From positions 1 through 8,263 of the forward strand of contig DAOWKX010000204.1 of assembly GCA_030639705.1 (NCBI GenBank): a stretch of 8,263 nt of DNA. Reading direction: 5' to 3'. The notes below the pieces were generated by a model. It was not told where the DNA came from. It was given only the letters and a program-made list of their open reading frames with translations, and did not search any database. Every line of letters begins with the position of its first letter. Position 1 is the stretch's first letter. Positions 1 to 7,529 of the stretch are shown here, in pieces. The position numbers were made by a program, and so were the translations under genes. Source of the stretch: Candidatus Aminicenantota bacterium. Lineage in GTDB: Bacteria > Acidobacteriota > Aminicenantia > UBA2199.

Positions 1-300
1 ATGAAAACCGGACTTAAACAATTAATGGATAAACACCCATTGATAGGGGATATCAGGGGTAGGGGATTATTTCTTGGCATTGAGTTGGTCTTGAACCGGG
101 AAACCCTTGAACCGGCTAAGAAACAAGCCTATGATATTGCTGAACAGATGAAAGAGCATGGTATTTTGATAAGCATTGATGGACCACTTTTTAATGTGAT
201 TAAGATCAAACCGCCGTTGGTATTTACAGAGGCTGATGCAGATTTGTATATTAATACCCTTGCTACAATTTTAACCTCTGGTTCTCTCAACTGCCGCTAA
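1..300 (+). CDS. Class III PLP aminotransferase, C-terminal fragment (5' end outside window)
   Basis: These 99 residues match the small C-terminal domain of class III (fold type I) pyridoxal-phosphate aminotransferases of the alanine-glyoxylate aminotransferase 2 / ethanolamine-phosphate phospho-lyase group. Diagnostic blocks are HPLIGDIRGRGLFLGIEL (residues 12-29), the family's strand-turn after the large domain; then an EPA motif; then HGILISIDGPLFNVIKIKPP (54-73) and FTEADAD, the usual last strand and helix. The PLP lysine and cofactor-binding motifs lie in the missing upstream part, since whole proteins are about 420-450 residues. The ATG at base 1 is therefore probably an internal Met and not the start. 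Substrate cannot be decided from this domain. The gene converges on the minus-strand gene ending at 371, across about 70 bp. Confidence 0.87.
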   Translation: MKTGLKQLMDKHPLIGDIRGRGLFLGIELVLNRETLEPAKKQAYDIAEQMKEHGILISIDGPLFNVIKIKPPLVFTEADADLYINTLATILTSGSLNCR

Positions 301-319
301 GGATTCAAAATTGGATTAG

Positions 320-365
320 ATTTTCCGGGGAGAAAATACCTGAGTTCTTTTTATTGCCTAAAGAA
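320..365. terminator. Two weak AT-rich hairpins between convergent genes
   Basis: The 70-bp gap between two converging genes holds a 6-bp stem ATTTTC/GAAAAT (320-325 with 332-337, loop CGGGGA) and a 6-bp stem TTCTTT/AAAGAA (345-350 with 360-365). The position suits a bidirectional terminator. Both stems are AT-rich with no clean GC stem plus T-run, so this is only a weak call. Confidence 0.2.
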
Positions 366-370
366 TTGGG

Positions 371-1180
371 TCAAATATAGTGGGAATTTTGATTATATAG
401 TCGGGAATAATATTTTAATTGTAAATCAAATAAGTCAGGTTTAAAGAGGAAATAACTGGGTGTTTCGGAATTTCCCATAAATATTTGATTGATATGCTCA
501 GAATACCTTAAACCATAAGAATAACATAAAATCACTCCGTAATCTGTACTGAAGAGGTTTATTTTTTGATATCTTAACCCTTTCCTGACTTCTTCCAGAT
601 CATCAACAATTTCAAATATATTATAACCTTCAAGGTCAATGCCTTCATCTTTTAACTTTTGGAAAGATGAGTAAAAAACATTACCAAGTTTTTTCAGATC
701 TTCACAGGAGATAGGATTATTTTCAATTTTTAATACCTCTTGAACTTCAGAATGATTTGCGGTTAATAAGATTTCCATCCCGCGATACCCAACCATTACC
801 ACATCATGATGATTCAGCATCCACCCTATTTCTTTAAGAAGACACTTTAATTCTACACGAAGGATACTGGATGACTTAATACCACTCCCTAGCCATAAAA
901 TAGGTTTTGATGGATTTTTAATAAGTGCATGCCATTTTATAAGTGGTACCGGAATAAGTCTTGAATCCATTCTATTTCTGTTCTCAGGAACAAAAATATT
1001 CCCAAAATCAATTTTGTATTTGTTTTCTTTTATTTTTAATGTCAAAGTTTTCAAAACAATATCTCCACTTTTTTTATTATCGATTTCTTTCAAGTTAGGA
1101 AAAGGGTTTTCGAAACTGCTTGGGCTTTTATATCTTGATAATAAAGAATCTACCAACTGTTGACATTTTGAGGTGTTCAT
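371..1180 (-). CDS. Truncated alpha/beta-hydrolase-like protein lacking the serine nucleophile
   Basis: The 269-residue product resembles the N-terminal half of TAP-like/proline-iminopeptidase-type alpha/beta hydrolases (full length about 450 or more). Recognisable blocks are DFGNIFVPENR (58-68), PILWLGSG in the oxyanion-loop strand (93-100), DVVMVGYRG (126-134), DEGIDLEGY (178-186), VDDLEEVRKGLRYQKINLFS (192-211), and RYSEHINQIFMG (225-236). The family nucleophile elbow is roughly S-x-S-x-G; here it reads S-T-D-Y-G (211-215), putting Asp213 at the Ser position. The Gly-rich oxyanion loop is altered to GSGIKSS. The protein stops just after the block that normally leads into the lid, so the catalytic Asp and His region is absent. 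There is no signal peptide and no strong Shine-Dalgarno before the ATG at 1180. It is probably a decaying gene or a non-enzymatic derivative. The family match is by motif memory, not search. Confidence 0.7.
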   Translation of the reverse strand: MNTSKCQQLVDSLLSRYKSPSSFENPFPNLKEIDNKKSGDIVLKTLTLKIKENKYKIDFGNIFVPENRNRMDSRLIPVPLIKWHALIKNPSKPILWLGSGIKSSSILRVELKCLLKEIGWMLNHHDVVMVGYRGMEILLTANHSEVQEVLKIENNPISCEDLKKLGNVFYSSFQKLKDEGIDLEGYNIFEIVDDLEEVRKGLRYQKINLFSTDYGVILCYSYGLRYSEHINQIFMGNSETPSYFLFKPDLFDLQLKYYSRLYNQNSHYI

Positions 1181-1254
1181 TTTATGCTCGCTTTATTTTA
1201 TAAACTACATGTTATCACTATATAAAGAATATATTCAGAGGCATTTTTTTTCGG

Positions 1255-1291
1255 CCTGCCTTATGAGATAGTACTTTTTTTATCAGGCAGG
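1255..1291. repeat. Inverted repeat in the gap between two minus-strand genes
   Basis: CCTGCCT (1255-1261) pairs with AGGCAGG (1285-1291). An inner GATA/TATC helix (1267-1270 with 1281-1284) forms after a 5-nt bulge. The stem lies 49 nt beyond the regulator's stop codon. On the minus strand it is followed by an A-run and not a T-run, so it is not a normal intrinsic terminator for the regulator. It could still act on mRNA ends or as a protein site upstream of the hydrolase-like gene. Confidence 0.4.
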
Positions 1292-1339
1292 AAAGGTTTA
1301 TAAATTGATACTTTTACCGGATTTGTGAAAAAAAAGGGT

Positions 1340-4081
1340 TTATTTAGTATGATTAATTATTTTTTTGTATTCAGAGGGTGTCATAGCGGTATGCTTTTTG
1401 AAAGCCCGGTTAAAGGCAGATTTGGAATTGAAGCCAACATCAAAAGCGATTTGAAGAAAGGACATATTTTGAAAATCAGAACTTGAAATTCTTCTTTTTG
1501 CCTCTTCTATTCGATAGCTGTTAATAAAATCAAAAAAGTTCTGTTTTAGTTTTGTATTGATGATTTGTGAAATATAGTGGTCCGGAATCATTAGCTTTTT
1601 TGAAAGCCTGTGAAGATTAATACCGGGATCCAGATAGGATTTTTGGGTTTCCATGAACTGTATGAGCTTTGTGAGATACTTTTCCGCATCTTCCACCGGG
1701 ACTCGAGATTTTTCGTATTTCCTTCTTTCTCGGATAATAATCTGTCTGATCCGAAACAGATGAATGGTGATGGTTCCGGCCACAACCATTATTACGGCCA
1801 GTAGGTAAAACCAGAATGTCTGATAAAAATAGGGTTTATATACAAATTTGAACGATGCCCCTGTTGTATTCCAGACACCATCGCTGTTACATGCGATGAC
1901 ATTAAAGCGATATTCACCGGCCGGGATATTGGTGTAATAAGCAATTCTCCTGGATCCTGCGTCCACCCATTTTTGGTTAAAAGGGTCTAGTTTGTATCGG
2001 AACCTGATTTTTTGAGGTGAGGTGTAGCTGAGGGCTGTATAGTGAAATTCAAAAATTTTTTTCCCCGGAGAAAATTCTTTGACTTTTTTCGGATCGATGA
2101 ACTTTTCATGTATCTTTATTCTTTCAATAACAACAGGTGGCGTAATGGTATTGGATTGAACCTGGCTGGGATTAATTGTTACCACACCTTTTACAGTGGG
2201 GAACCACAGGGCTCCGTCTTTGGATTTTATGCCGGATGGTTGACCGGAGCCATTGCATTCACAACTTTCCATTCCGTCAGATTGATTGTAAAAAAAAGAA
2301 TTTATTGATCTTCTTTTTCCTGTGGCAAACTGATTTAATTCTTTCTTGCTGATCCGAAAAATTCCCTTACTGCAACTCATCCAGAGGTTTTCTCTATCAT
2401 CCTCAAGAATTTGAAACACAGTATCGTTATAAAGTCCATCTTTACTGGAATAACTGGTGAATTGACCGGCTTTAAAACGACTCAACCCGTTATTATATGT
2501 GCCAATCCACAGTGTACCCTCGTTATCTTCATAAATCGCCAGAATATAATTCCCGGCAAGTCCCTGCCGGGTGGTGTAAATTACAAAATTTCCATTTTCC
2601 CAGCAGTTTAATCCACCACCGCCCGTTCCGATCCATAATTTGCCTTGCCGATCCTCATGCAATACCATCACATTATCATTGGAAAGTCCTTTTTTCATGG
2701 TGATTATGGATATCTTTCCATCTCTGATACGGTTCAAGCCATCACCCCAGGTGCCGGCCCAAATGTTTCCTGCCCTATCTTCAACAAGGGAAAGAATATA
2801 GTTGCCTGAAAGCCCTTCTTCGGTTGTATATGTGGTAAATTTACCCCTGAAAAATTTATTGAGACCGCCACCGTAGGTTCCGATCCAGAGATTTCCCTGT
2901 CTGTCTTCAAGGATGCTTCTGACAACGTTGTTGGATAAACCATTATCTGTGGAAAAAACCGAAAAACGTCCCTCCCAGAAACTATTCAAACCACCACCAT
3001 CTGTTCCAATCCAGAGCTTCCCATTTTTAGCTTGGAATACGGTTCTTATAACATTATTGGATAATCCGTGTTTTGTGGTATAGGTGAAAAACCGTCGGTT
3101 TTTCAGTCTGTTCAGGCCCGCTCCCGAGGTACCGATCCAGAGATTTTTTTCTCTATCCTGGGTAATAACCCTGACAATATTGCTGGTCAATCCCTGTTTG
3201 GTGGTAAAGGCATTAAATTTACCGTTTTTATAACGGTAGAGGCCCCCACCCCAGGTGCCGATCCAGAGGCTTTGATCACAGTCTTCATAAACTGTTAACA
3301 CATGCTGTCTGAAAAGACCGTGTTGGGAGGTATATACGGTTATTTTGCCATCTTCCAGTCGATTCAGGCCACCTCCTTCGGTTCCAATCCAGAGGATACC
3401 ATTGTGATCTTTTGTGATGGACATTACTCCATTATTATCCAAGCCGTGATCGGTTGTATAACAGGTAAATTTTCCATTCTTAAAATGGTTCAGGCCGCCA
3501 CCCCAGGTGCCGATCCACAGGCTGCCGTCAGGGTCTGAAAAAACCGTAAATATATACTGGCTGGTCAGTCCGTCTTTTTGAGTATAGTGGATAAACTGGT
3601 TATCTCTGAATTTGGATAATCCGCCACCCCAGGTGCCGATCCATATGTTTCCCCGATTGTCTCCTTCAATGGACCTTACAATGTTATTGACCAGGCCGTT
3701 TTGGATTGTATGAGTGGTGAAATGTCCATTGCGCAGGCAGCATACGCCCCCACCCCAGGTACCGATCCACAGGCATCCTGTGGAATCTTCATATAATGAG
3801 GTTATATGACTGGTTTTCAATTCTTTAGTATTTGCTTGATCATATAGCTCAAAATCGAAACCGTTAAAACGAACCAGACCTTCCTGGGTCCCCAGCCATA
3901 GATAACCATCGCGGGTTTGTGCAATTGCCCGCACTGAATTCTGGGGCAAGCCTTCATTGACTGACCAGGCATAATGCTGATAATAATCGAGAGGTTCTTG
4001 AGGATCCAGCCCATAAACAGATTCCCCTGAATTATGAAAAATCAGAAACAGTATAAAAAACGTCCAAAACCATTTATTCAC
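1340..4081 (-). CDS. Membrane-spanning beta-propeller sensor fused to AraC-family DNA-binding domain
   Basis: This 913-residue one-component regulator senses a periplasmic ligand and binds DNA in the cytoplasm. Residues 1-24 look like a signal peptide or signal anchor. About 35-645 hold 14 two-component-regulator-propeller blades, each carrying a variant of LWIGTWGGGL about 42 residues apart, enough for two seven-bladed propellers; the last two (NLWMSCSKG, ALWFPTVKG) are degenerate. A Y_Y_Y domain follows (about 670-749), then one transmembrane helix (756-776), a charged linker (777-815) and an AraC HTH domain (816-913). Its two HTH units lie near 821-863 and 873-907 and end in MTPSEYKK. Histidine kinase and receiver domains, usual in HTCS proteins, are absent. 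The start is GTG at 4081; an in-frame stop at 4094-4096 leaves no room for an upstream ATG. Ribosome site weak. The divergent MalQ-like/GGT-like pair is the likely target. Confidence 0.9.
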   Translation of the reverse strand: MNKWFWTFFILFLIFHNSGESVYGLDPQEPLDYYQHYAWSVNEGLPQNSVRAIAQTRDGYLWLGTQEGLVRFNGFDFELYDQANTKELKTSHITSLYEDSTGCLWIGTWGGGVCCLRNGHFTTHTIQNGLVNNIVRSIEGDNRGNIWIGTWGGGLSKFRDNQFIHYTQKDGLTSQYIFTVFSDPDGSLWIGTWGGGLNHFKNGKFTCYTTDHGLDNNGVMSITKDHNGILWIGTEGGGLNRLEDGKITVYTSQHGLFRQHVLTVYEDCDQSLWIGTWGGGLYRYKNGKFNAFTTKQGLTSNIVRVITQDREKNLWIGTSGAGLNRLKNRRFFTYTTKHGLSNNVIRTVFQAKNGKLWIGTDGGGLNSFWEGRFSVFSTDNGLSNNVVRSILEDRQGNLWIGTYGGGLNKFFRGKFTTYTTEEGLSGNYILSLVEDRAGNIWAGTWGDGLNRIRDGKISIITMKKGLSNDNVMVLHEDRQGKLWIGTGGGGLNCWENGNFVIYTTRQGLAGNYILAIYEDNEGTLWIGTYNNGLSRFKAGQFTSYSSKDGLYNDTVFQILEDDRENLWMSCSKGIFRISKKELNQFATGKRRSINSFFYNQSDGMESCECNGSGQPSGIKSKDGALWFPTVKGVVTINPSQVQSNTITPPVVIERIKIHEKFIDPKKVKEFSPGKKIFEFHYTALSYTSPQKIRFRYKLDPFNQKWVDAGSRRIAYYTNIPAGEYRFNVIACNSDGVWNTTGASFKFVYKPYFYQTFWFYLLAVIMVVAGTITIHLFRIRQIIIRERRKYEKSRVPVEDAEKYLTKLIQFMETQKSYLDPGINLHRLSKKLMIPDHYISQIINTKLKQNFFDFINSYRIEEAKRRISSSDFQNMSFLQIAFDVGFNSKSAFNRAFKKHTAMTPSEYKKIINHTK
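3246..3769 (-). repeat. 126-bp coding repeats of the propeller blades
   Basis: The block ccaccccaggtgccgatcca, encoding the WIGTWGG core on the minus strand, occurs identically at 3246-3265, 3498-3517 and 3624-3643, and with one change at 3750-3769. The spacing is an exact multiple of 126 bp (42 codons). More divergent units continue down to about 2280. Silent positions are conserved too, which suggests fairly recent blade duplication or gene conversion among blades 2, 3, 4 and 6. Confidence 0.85.
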
Positions 4082-4227
4082 AGTTTTTATATATCAGAAA
4101 TTTTCTTTTTTTTCAAAAAGAGCAATGCCTAGCCTGAAATCTGGGTTTTGTTTGAATAATGAATATTTGGTGGATTTTTTTTTATTTTATGCTTAAAATA
4201 GAATCTGGTAAAAGAAAAGGAGGCCGC
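4082..4227. promoter_or_regulatory. Divergent intergenic region between regulator and MalQ-like gene
   Basis: This 146-bp AT-rich spacer must carry promoters for both the propeller-AraC gene (minus) and the MalQ-like gene (plus). It has T-runs and a TATGCT/TAAAAT-like stretch near 4188-4200 that could serve as a -10 for the plus gene, but no convincing -35 at 17 bp. Operator sites for the AraC domain would be expected here by analogy with divergent regulators. I see no clear direct repeat. Confidence 0.35.
4218..4223 (+). promoter_or_regulatory. Ribosome binding site setting the MalQ-like start
   Basis: A perfect AGGAGG lies 4 nt before the ATG at 4228. It decides the start: the reading frame also opens upstream at an ATG at 4159, but those 23 extra residues are hydrophobic and unlike GH77 proteins, which begin close to an RSSGTLLH-type motif as here. 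Confidence 0.85.
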
Positions 4228-5751
4228 ATGGACATTCCACGAAGCAGCGGCACGTTGTTGCACATTACATCACTTCCCGGCCAGTATGGAATCGGGACCC
4301 TTGGAAAAGAAGCCTATGAATTTGTTGATTTACTGAAAGTTGGAGGTCTGAAATACTGGCAGGTACTTCCCTTTCATCCTGTTTCTGCTCATTTTGATTT
4401 TTCTCCCTATTCCCCGGTTTCTGTCTTTGCCGGGAATCCACTTTTGATTAATCTGGAAATGATAGATAAGGAAGATTGGATGATGGATGATATTTTGTCC
4501 GGGCTCCCGAAAAATAGTGAGAAAGATTTCGTTGATTTTAGAGAAATTGTTTCTTTTAAAATGCCATTTTTACGCAAGGCTTTTGAAAATTTTATTCAAC
4601 ATGCCGGTGAGGATGTGAAAAATTATTTCAACTATTTTTGTCAGGATCAAAAGTTCTGGCTTGATGATTATGCGTTATTCATTTCTCTTTCAGTACATTA
4701 TGATGATTTCAACTGGTTGAAATGGGATCAGGATATAAGTACAAGAAAATTCAAGGCCTTAAAAGTATGGCGGGCCAGGTTACATTCGGAAATAGAATTT
4801 CAGAAGTTCCTCCAGTTTGTTTTTCTGAAACAGTGGTTTGCCTTAAAGAAATATGCCAATAACAAAGGGATAAAAATTATCGGAGATTTACCATTCTATG
4901 TCAATTTGGATGGATCTGATGCTTGGGCACATCCGGGTATTTTTCAACTTGATAGAAAGACCCTTCAACCCAGCCATGTTTCCGGGATAGAAACAGATTA
5001 TATAACCAAAGCAGCTCAGAAATGGGGAAACCCTCTTTATAAATGGTTTGAGGGGAAAAAATTAAAAGAGAATACCCTGAAATGGTGGGTTAATCGGTTT
5101 AAAAACCTTTTGAATTTTGTTGATATAATCAAGTTGAACCACTTCATTGGTTTTGAATCCGAGTGGTCAATACCGGCCAAAGAGAAAGTCCCGGAGAAGG
5201 GAAAGTGGATTAAGGGACCGGGGATTAAATTTTTCACTCATTTAAAAGATAAAATCAATCATCTGACTTTGATCGCGGATGACTGGAAGTATAGAAATCC
5301 CCAGTCAGAAAAAATGAGAGATGATCTGAACATTCCGGGCACAAAAGTCTTGCAGCTGGCCTTTGATTCTGACACTGAGAATCCTTTCCTGCCACATAAC
5401 TTCAAGCATTCCAACTGTATTCTTTATACCAGTAGTGAGGACAACAATACTGCCAATGGCTGGTTCTATCATGCTGAGATGGACGATGAAAAGCGGAATC
5501 ATATCATGAGTCATATGGGCACAAATAATTGGGACGAATTTCACTGGCATTTCATCAAATTGGCATTGGGATCAATAGCCCGGTTAACCCTGTTACCGGT
5601 ACATGATATTCTGGGCCTTGGGGAGGAAACCCGTATAAATACCCCGGGGAAGCCCAGGGGAAACTGGATCTGGAAATTGATACCAGGTCAATTGACTCCT
5701 AAGATCTTGCTTAAGTTAAAGAAGAAATGCCAGTTGTACGGGAGAGTATGA
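4228..5751 (+). CDS. GH77 4-alpha-glucanotransferase-like protein with substituted catalytic residues
   Basis: The 507-residue protein is collinear with MalQ/amylomaltase (GH77, about 500 residues), which transfers alpha-1,4-glucan segments. Family blocks run throughout: RSSGTLLHITSLPGQYGIGTLG near the N-terminus, YWQVLPFHP, SPYSPVSVFAGNPLLI, GDLPFYVNLDGSDAWAHPGIFQLD, WGNPLY, PHNF, and HDILGLGEETRINTPGKPRGNW at the end. The active site is changed, however. The RIDHFRGF nucleophile motif reads KLNHFIGF, with Asn304 for Asp; IAEDLG reads IADDWK, with Asp351 for the acid/base Glu; and THDND reads SEDNN (403-407), keeping Asp405 but losing the His. The PPDxF loop also reads ETDYI. The frame is intact with a strong ribosome site, so this looks like an expressed pseudoenzyme or altered enzyme, not a decayed gene. 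It is followed after 48 bp by the GGT-like gene, probably in one operon. Confidence 0.88.
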   Translation: MDIPRSSGTLLHITSLPGQYGIGTLGKEAYEFVDLLKVGGLKYWQVLPFHPVSAHFDFSPYSPVSVFAGNPLLINLEMIDKEDWMMDDILSGLPKNSEKDFVDFREIVSFKMPFLRKAFENFIQHAGEDVKNYFNYFCQDQKFWLDDYALFISLSVHYDDFNWLKWDQDISTRKFKALKVWRARLHSEIEFQKFLQFVFLKQWFALKKYANNKGIKIIGDLPFYVNLDGSDAWAHPGIFQLDRKTLQPSHVSGIETDYITKAAQKWGNPLYKWFEGKKLKENTLKWWVNRFKNLLNFVDIIKLNHFIGFESEWSIPAKEKVPEKGKWIKGPGIKFFTHLKDKINHLTLIADDWKYRNPQSEKMRDDLNIPGTKVLQLAFDSDTENPFLPHNFKHSNCILYTSSEDNNTANGWFYHAEMDDEKRNHIMSHMGTNNWDEFHWHFIKLALGSIARLTLLPVHDILGLGEETRINTPGKPRGNWIWKLIPGQLTPKILLKLKKKCQLYGRV

Positions 5752-5799
5752 TATCCATTTTTTCAATCAATCTGGGATCCAGGAATAGAGGAGGCAAAA

Positions 5800-7497
5800 A
5801 TGCTTAAAACCGTATGCATTTGTCTTTCGATTTTTATTCTTTTTAATGTGATCAGGGCTGCAGACCGGATAACCGGAAAAATGTTTGTCACCAGGTCAGA
5901 AGTCATCTCTACCAATGGAATGGTGGCTGCCAGTCAGCCTTTGGCGACTCAAATTGGGATTGATATCTTGAAAAAGGGAGGAAGTGCCGTTGATGCGGCA
6001 ATTGCCGTGAATGCAGCTCTGGGCCTCATGGAACCGACCGGTTCAGGAATTGGCGGGGACCTCTTTGCCATTGTCTGGGATAACCGAGAAAAGAAACTGT
6101 ATGGACTCAACGCCAGTGGCAAAGCCCCTCAGGCCTTAGCTCTGAAATATTTCAAAGAAAAGGGTTATAAACGTATTCCTTACGATGGACCTCTGTCATG
6201 GACAGTGCCCGGTTGTGTGGATGGCTGGTTTGCCTTACATAAAAAGTTTGGGAAGTTACCCATGAAAACCATCCTGGCCCCTGCCATCTCCTATGCCAAA
6301 AAGGGATTCCCCTTATCCGAATTGATTGCCTATTACTGGGGAAGGTCTGTGGAACGCTTTAAAGATTATGAAAATTTTCAGAAATTGTTTGCTCCGGATG
6401 GAAAATTATTAAAAAAGGGAGATATCTTCAAAAATCCCCAACTGGCAAAAACCTATACACTCATTGCTGAAAAAGGAAGGGATGCCTTCTATGAGGGAGA
6501 AACTGCTAAAAGAATTGTGGACTATTCCCGGAGAGTCGGCGGCTTTTTCCAGTTAAAAGATTTTTCCGATTTTCATTCCGAATGGGTAACACCTCTCAAA
6601 GTAAATTACCGGGGATATGAGGTATGGGAACTCCCTCCAAATGGCCAGGGTATTGCGGTGTTGCAGATGTTGAATATGCTTAATGAGCTGGATGTAAAAA
6701 CCATGGGACACAACTCATCCCGGTATCTCCACACCTTGATTGAGACCAAAAAAATCGTGTATGAAGACCGGGCCCGTTTCTATGCGGACCCGAGATTTTC
6801 TCAAATTCCGCTAACTGATTTATTATCTCCTGAATATGCCAAAAAAAGACTGACATTATTGAATCCGGAAAAAGCCAGCCGGGAAATCCCGTCCGGGCAG
6901 GGGATTCCGGAAAAGGGTGATACCGTGTATATGACGGTTGTGGACAGGGATTTTAATGCGGTTTCCTTAATTCAGAGTAATTATTATGGTTTCGGTTCCG
7001 GGATGGTTCCGGATGGGCTGGGATTCTGTATCCAGGATAGAGGGGCTCTGTTCAGCCTTGAAGAGGGACATCCCAATGTGTTTGAACCGGGTAAACGGCC
7101 ATTTCATACCATCATTCCGGCATTTGTCACCAAGGATAACGAACCGGTTTTCACTTTTGGGGTCATGGGTGGTGCCATGCAGCCCCAGGGGCACATTCAA
7201 ATTTTATTGAATATCATTGATTTTGGCATGAATATCCAGGAGGCCGGAGATGCAGCGCGCTTCAGGCATTCGGGATCATCCCAGCCTGATTCCGGGGTGA
7301 TGACCGACGGAGGCGTTGTCTACCTGGAAAAAGGAGTCACCCCGCAGGTAATACGTGAATTAATGTCTATGGGTCATCGAATATCCAAGACCAGAGGGGG
7401 ATTCGGGGGTTATCAGGCTATATGGATTGACACCAAAAAAGGGATATTGGTCGGCGCCAGCGAGTCCCGAAAAGATGGCTGTGCTATCGGATATTAA
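5800..7497 (+). CDS. Exported gamma-glutamyltransferase-like Ntn hydrolase
   Basis: This 565-residue protein has the length and order of the GGT (gamma-glutamyltranspeptidase/cephalosporin acylase) family, which matures by self-cleavage into two subunits. A signal peptide covers about residues 1-20 (hydrophobic core ICLSIFILFNVI, then RAAD), so it should act in the periplasm or outside. Seen motifs are GGSAVDAAIAVNAALGLMEP, GSGIGGDLFAIVWD, SWTVPGCVDGWFALH, and EKGDTVYMTVVD with Thr375 as the predicted cleavage point and nucleophile. FGSGMVPDGLGF, PGKRPFHTIIPAF and the FGVMGGAMQPQGH region follow. The position of the E. coli glutamate-binding Arg114 reads LNASGKAP, and the LNNQMDDF region reads IQDRGALF; both are like the YwrD-type branch, so true gamma-glutamyl substrate use is unsure. 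An AGGAGG (5789-5794), 5 nt before the ATG, fixes the start. It probably shares a transcript with the MalQ-like gene. Confidence 0.92.
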   Translation: MLKTVCICLSIFILFNVIRAADRITGKMFVTRSEVISTNGMVAASQPLATQIGIDILKKGGSAVDAAIAVNAALGLMEPTGSGIGGDLFAIVWDNREKKLYGLNASGKAPQALALKYFKEKGYKRIPYDGPLSWTVPGCVDGWFALHKKFGKLPMKTILAPAISYAKKGFPLSELIAYYWGRSVERFKDYENFQKLFAPDGKLLKKGDIFKNPQLAKTYTLIAEKGRDAFYEGETAKRIVDYSRRVGGFFQLKDFSDFHSEWVTPLKVNYRGYEVWELPPNGQGIAVLQMLNMLNELDVKTMGHNSSRYLHTLIETKKIVYEDRARFYADPRFSQIPLTDLLSPEYAKKRLTLLNPEKASREIPSGQGIPEKGDTVYMTVVDRDFNAVSLIQSNYYGFGSGMVPDGLGFCIQDRGALFSLEEGHPNVFEPGKRPFHTIIPAFVTKDNEPVFTFGVMGGAMQPQGHIQILLNIIDFGMNIQEAGDAARFRHSGSSQPDSGVMTDGGVVYLEKGVTPQVIRELMSMGHRISKTRGGFGGYQAIWIDTKKGILVGASESRKDGCAIGY

Positions 7498-7529
7498 ATT
7501 GTATTAAAATTTTAGTGCCAAACGCTTGT

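Noticed and set aside
1255..1291. Inverted repeat considered as a terminator of the sensor gene
   Set aside because: On the minus strand the stem is followed by an A-run instead of a T-run.
2042..3538. Several plus-strand open frames opposite the sensor gene
   Set aside because: They mirror the repeated blade codons on the other strand and resemble each other for that reason only; none has a convincing start region.
2280..3900. Periodic repeats considered as a CRISPR array
   Set aside because: The 126-bp period is in frame and encodes propeller blades. There are no short identical repeats with unique spacers.
4159..4227. Upstream in-frame ATG extending the MalQ-like protein by 23 residues
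   Set aside because: The extension is hydrophobic and has no family match, while a perfect AGGAGG sits 4 nt before the ATG at 4228, where GH77 similarity begins.
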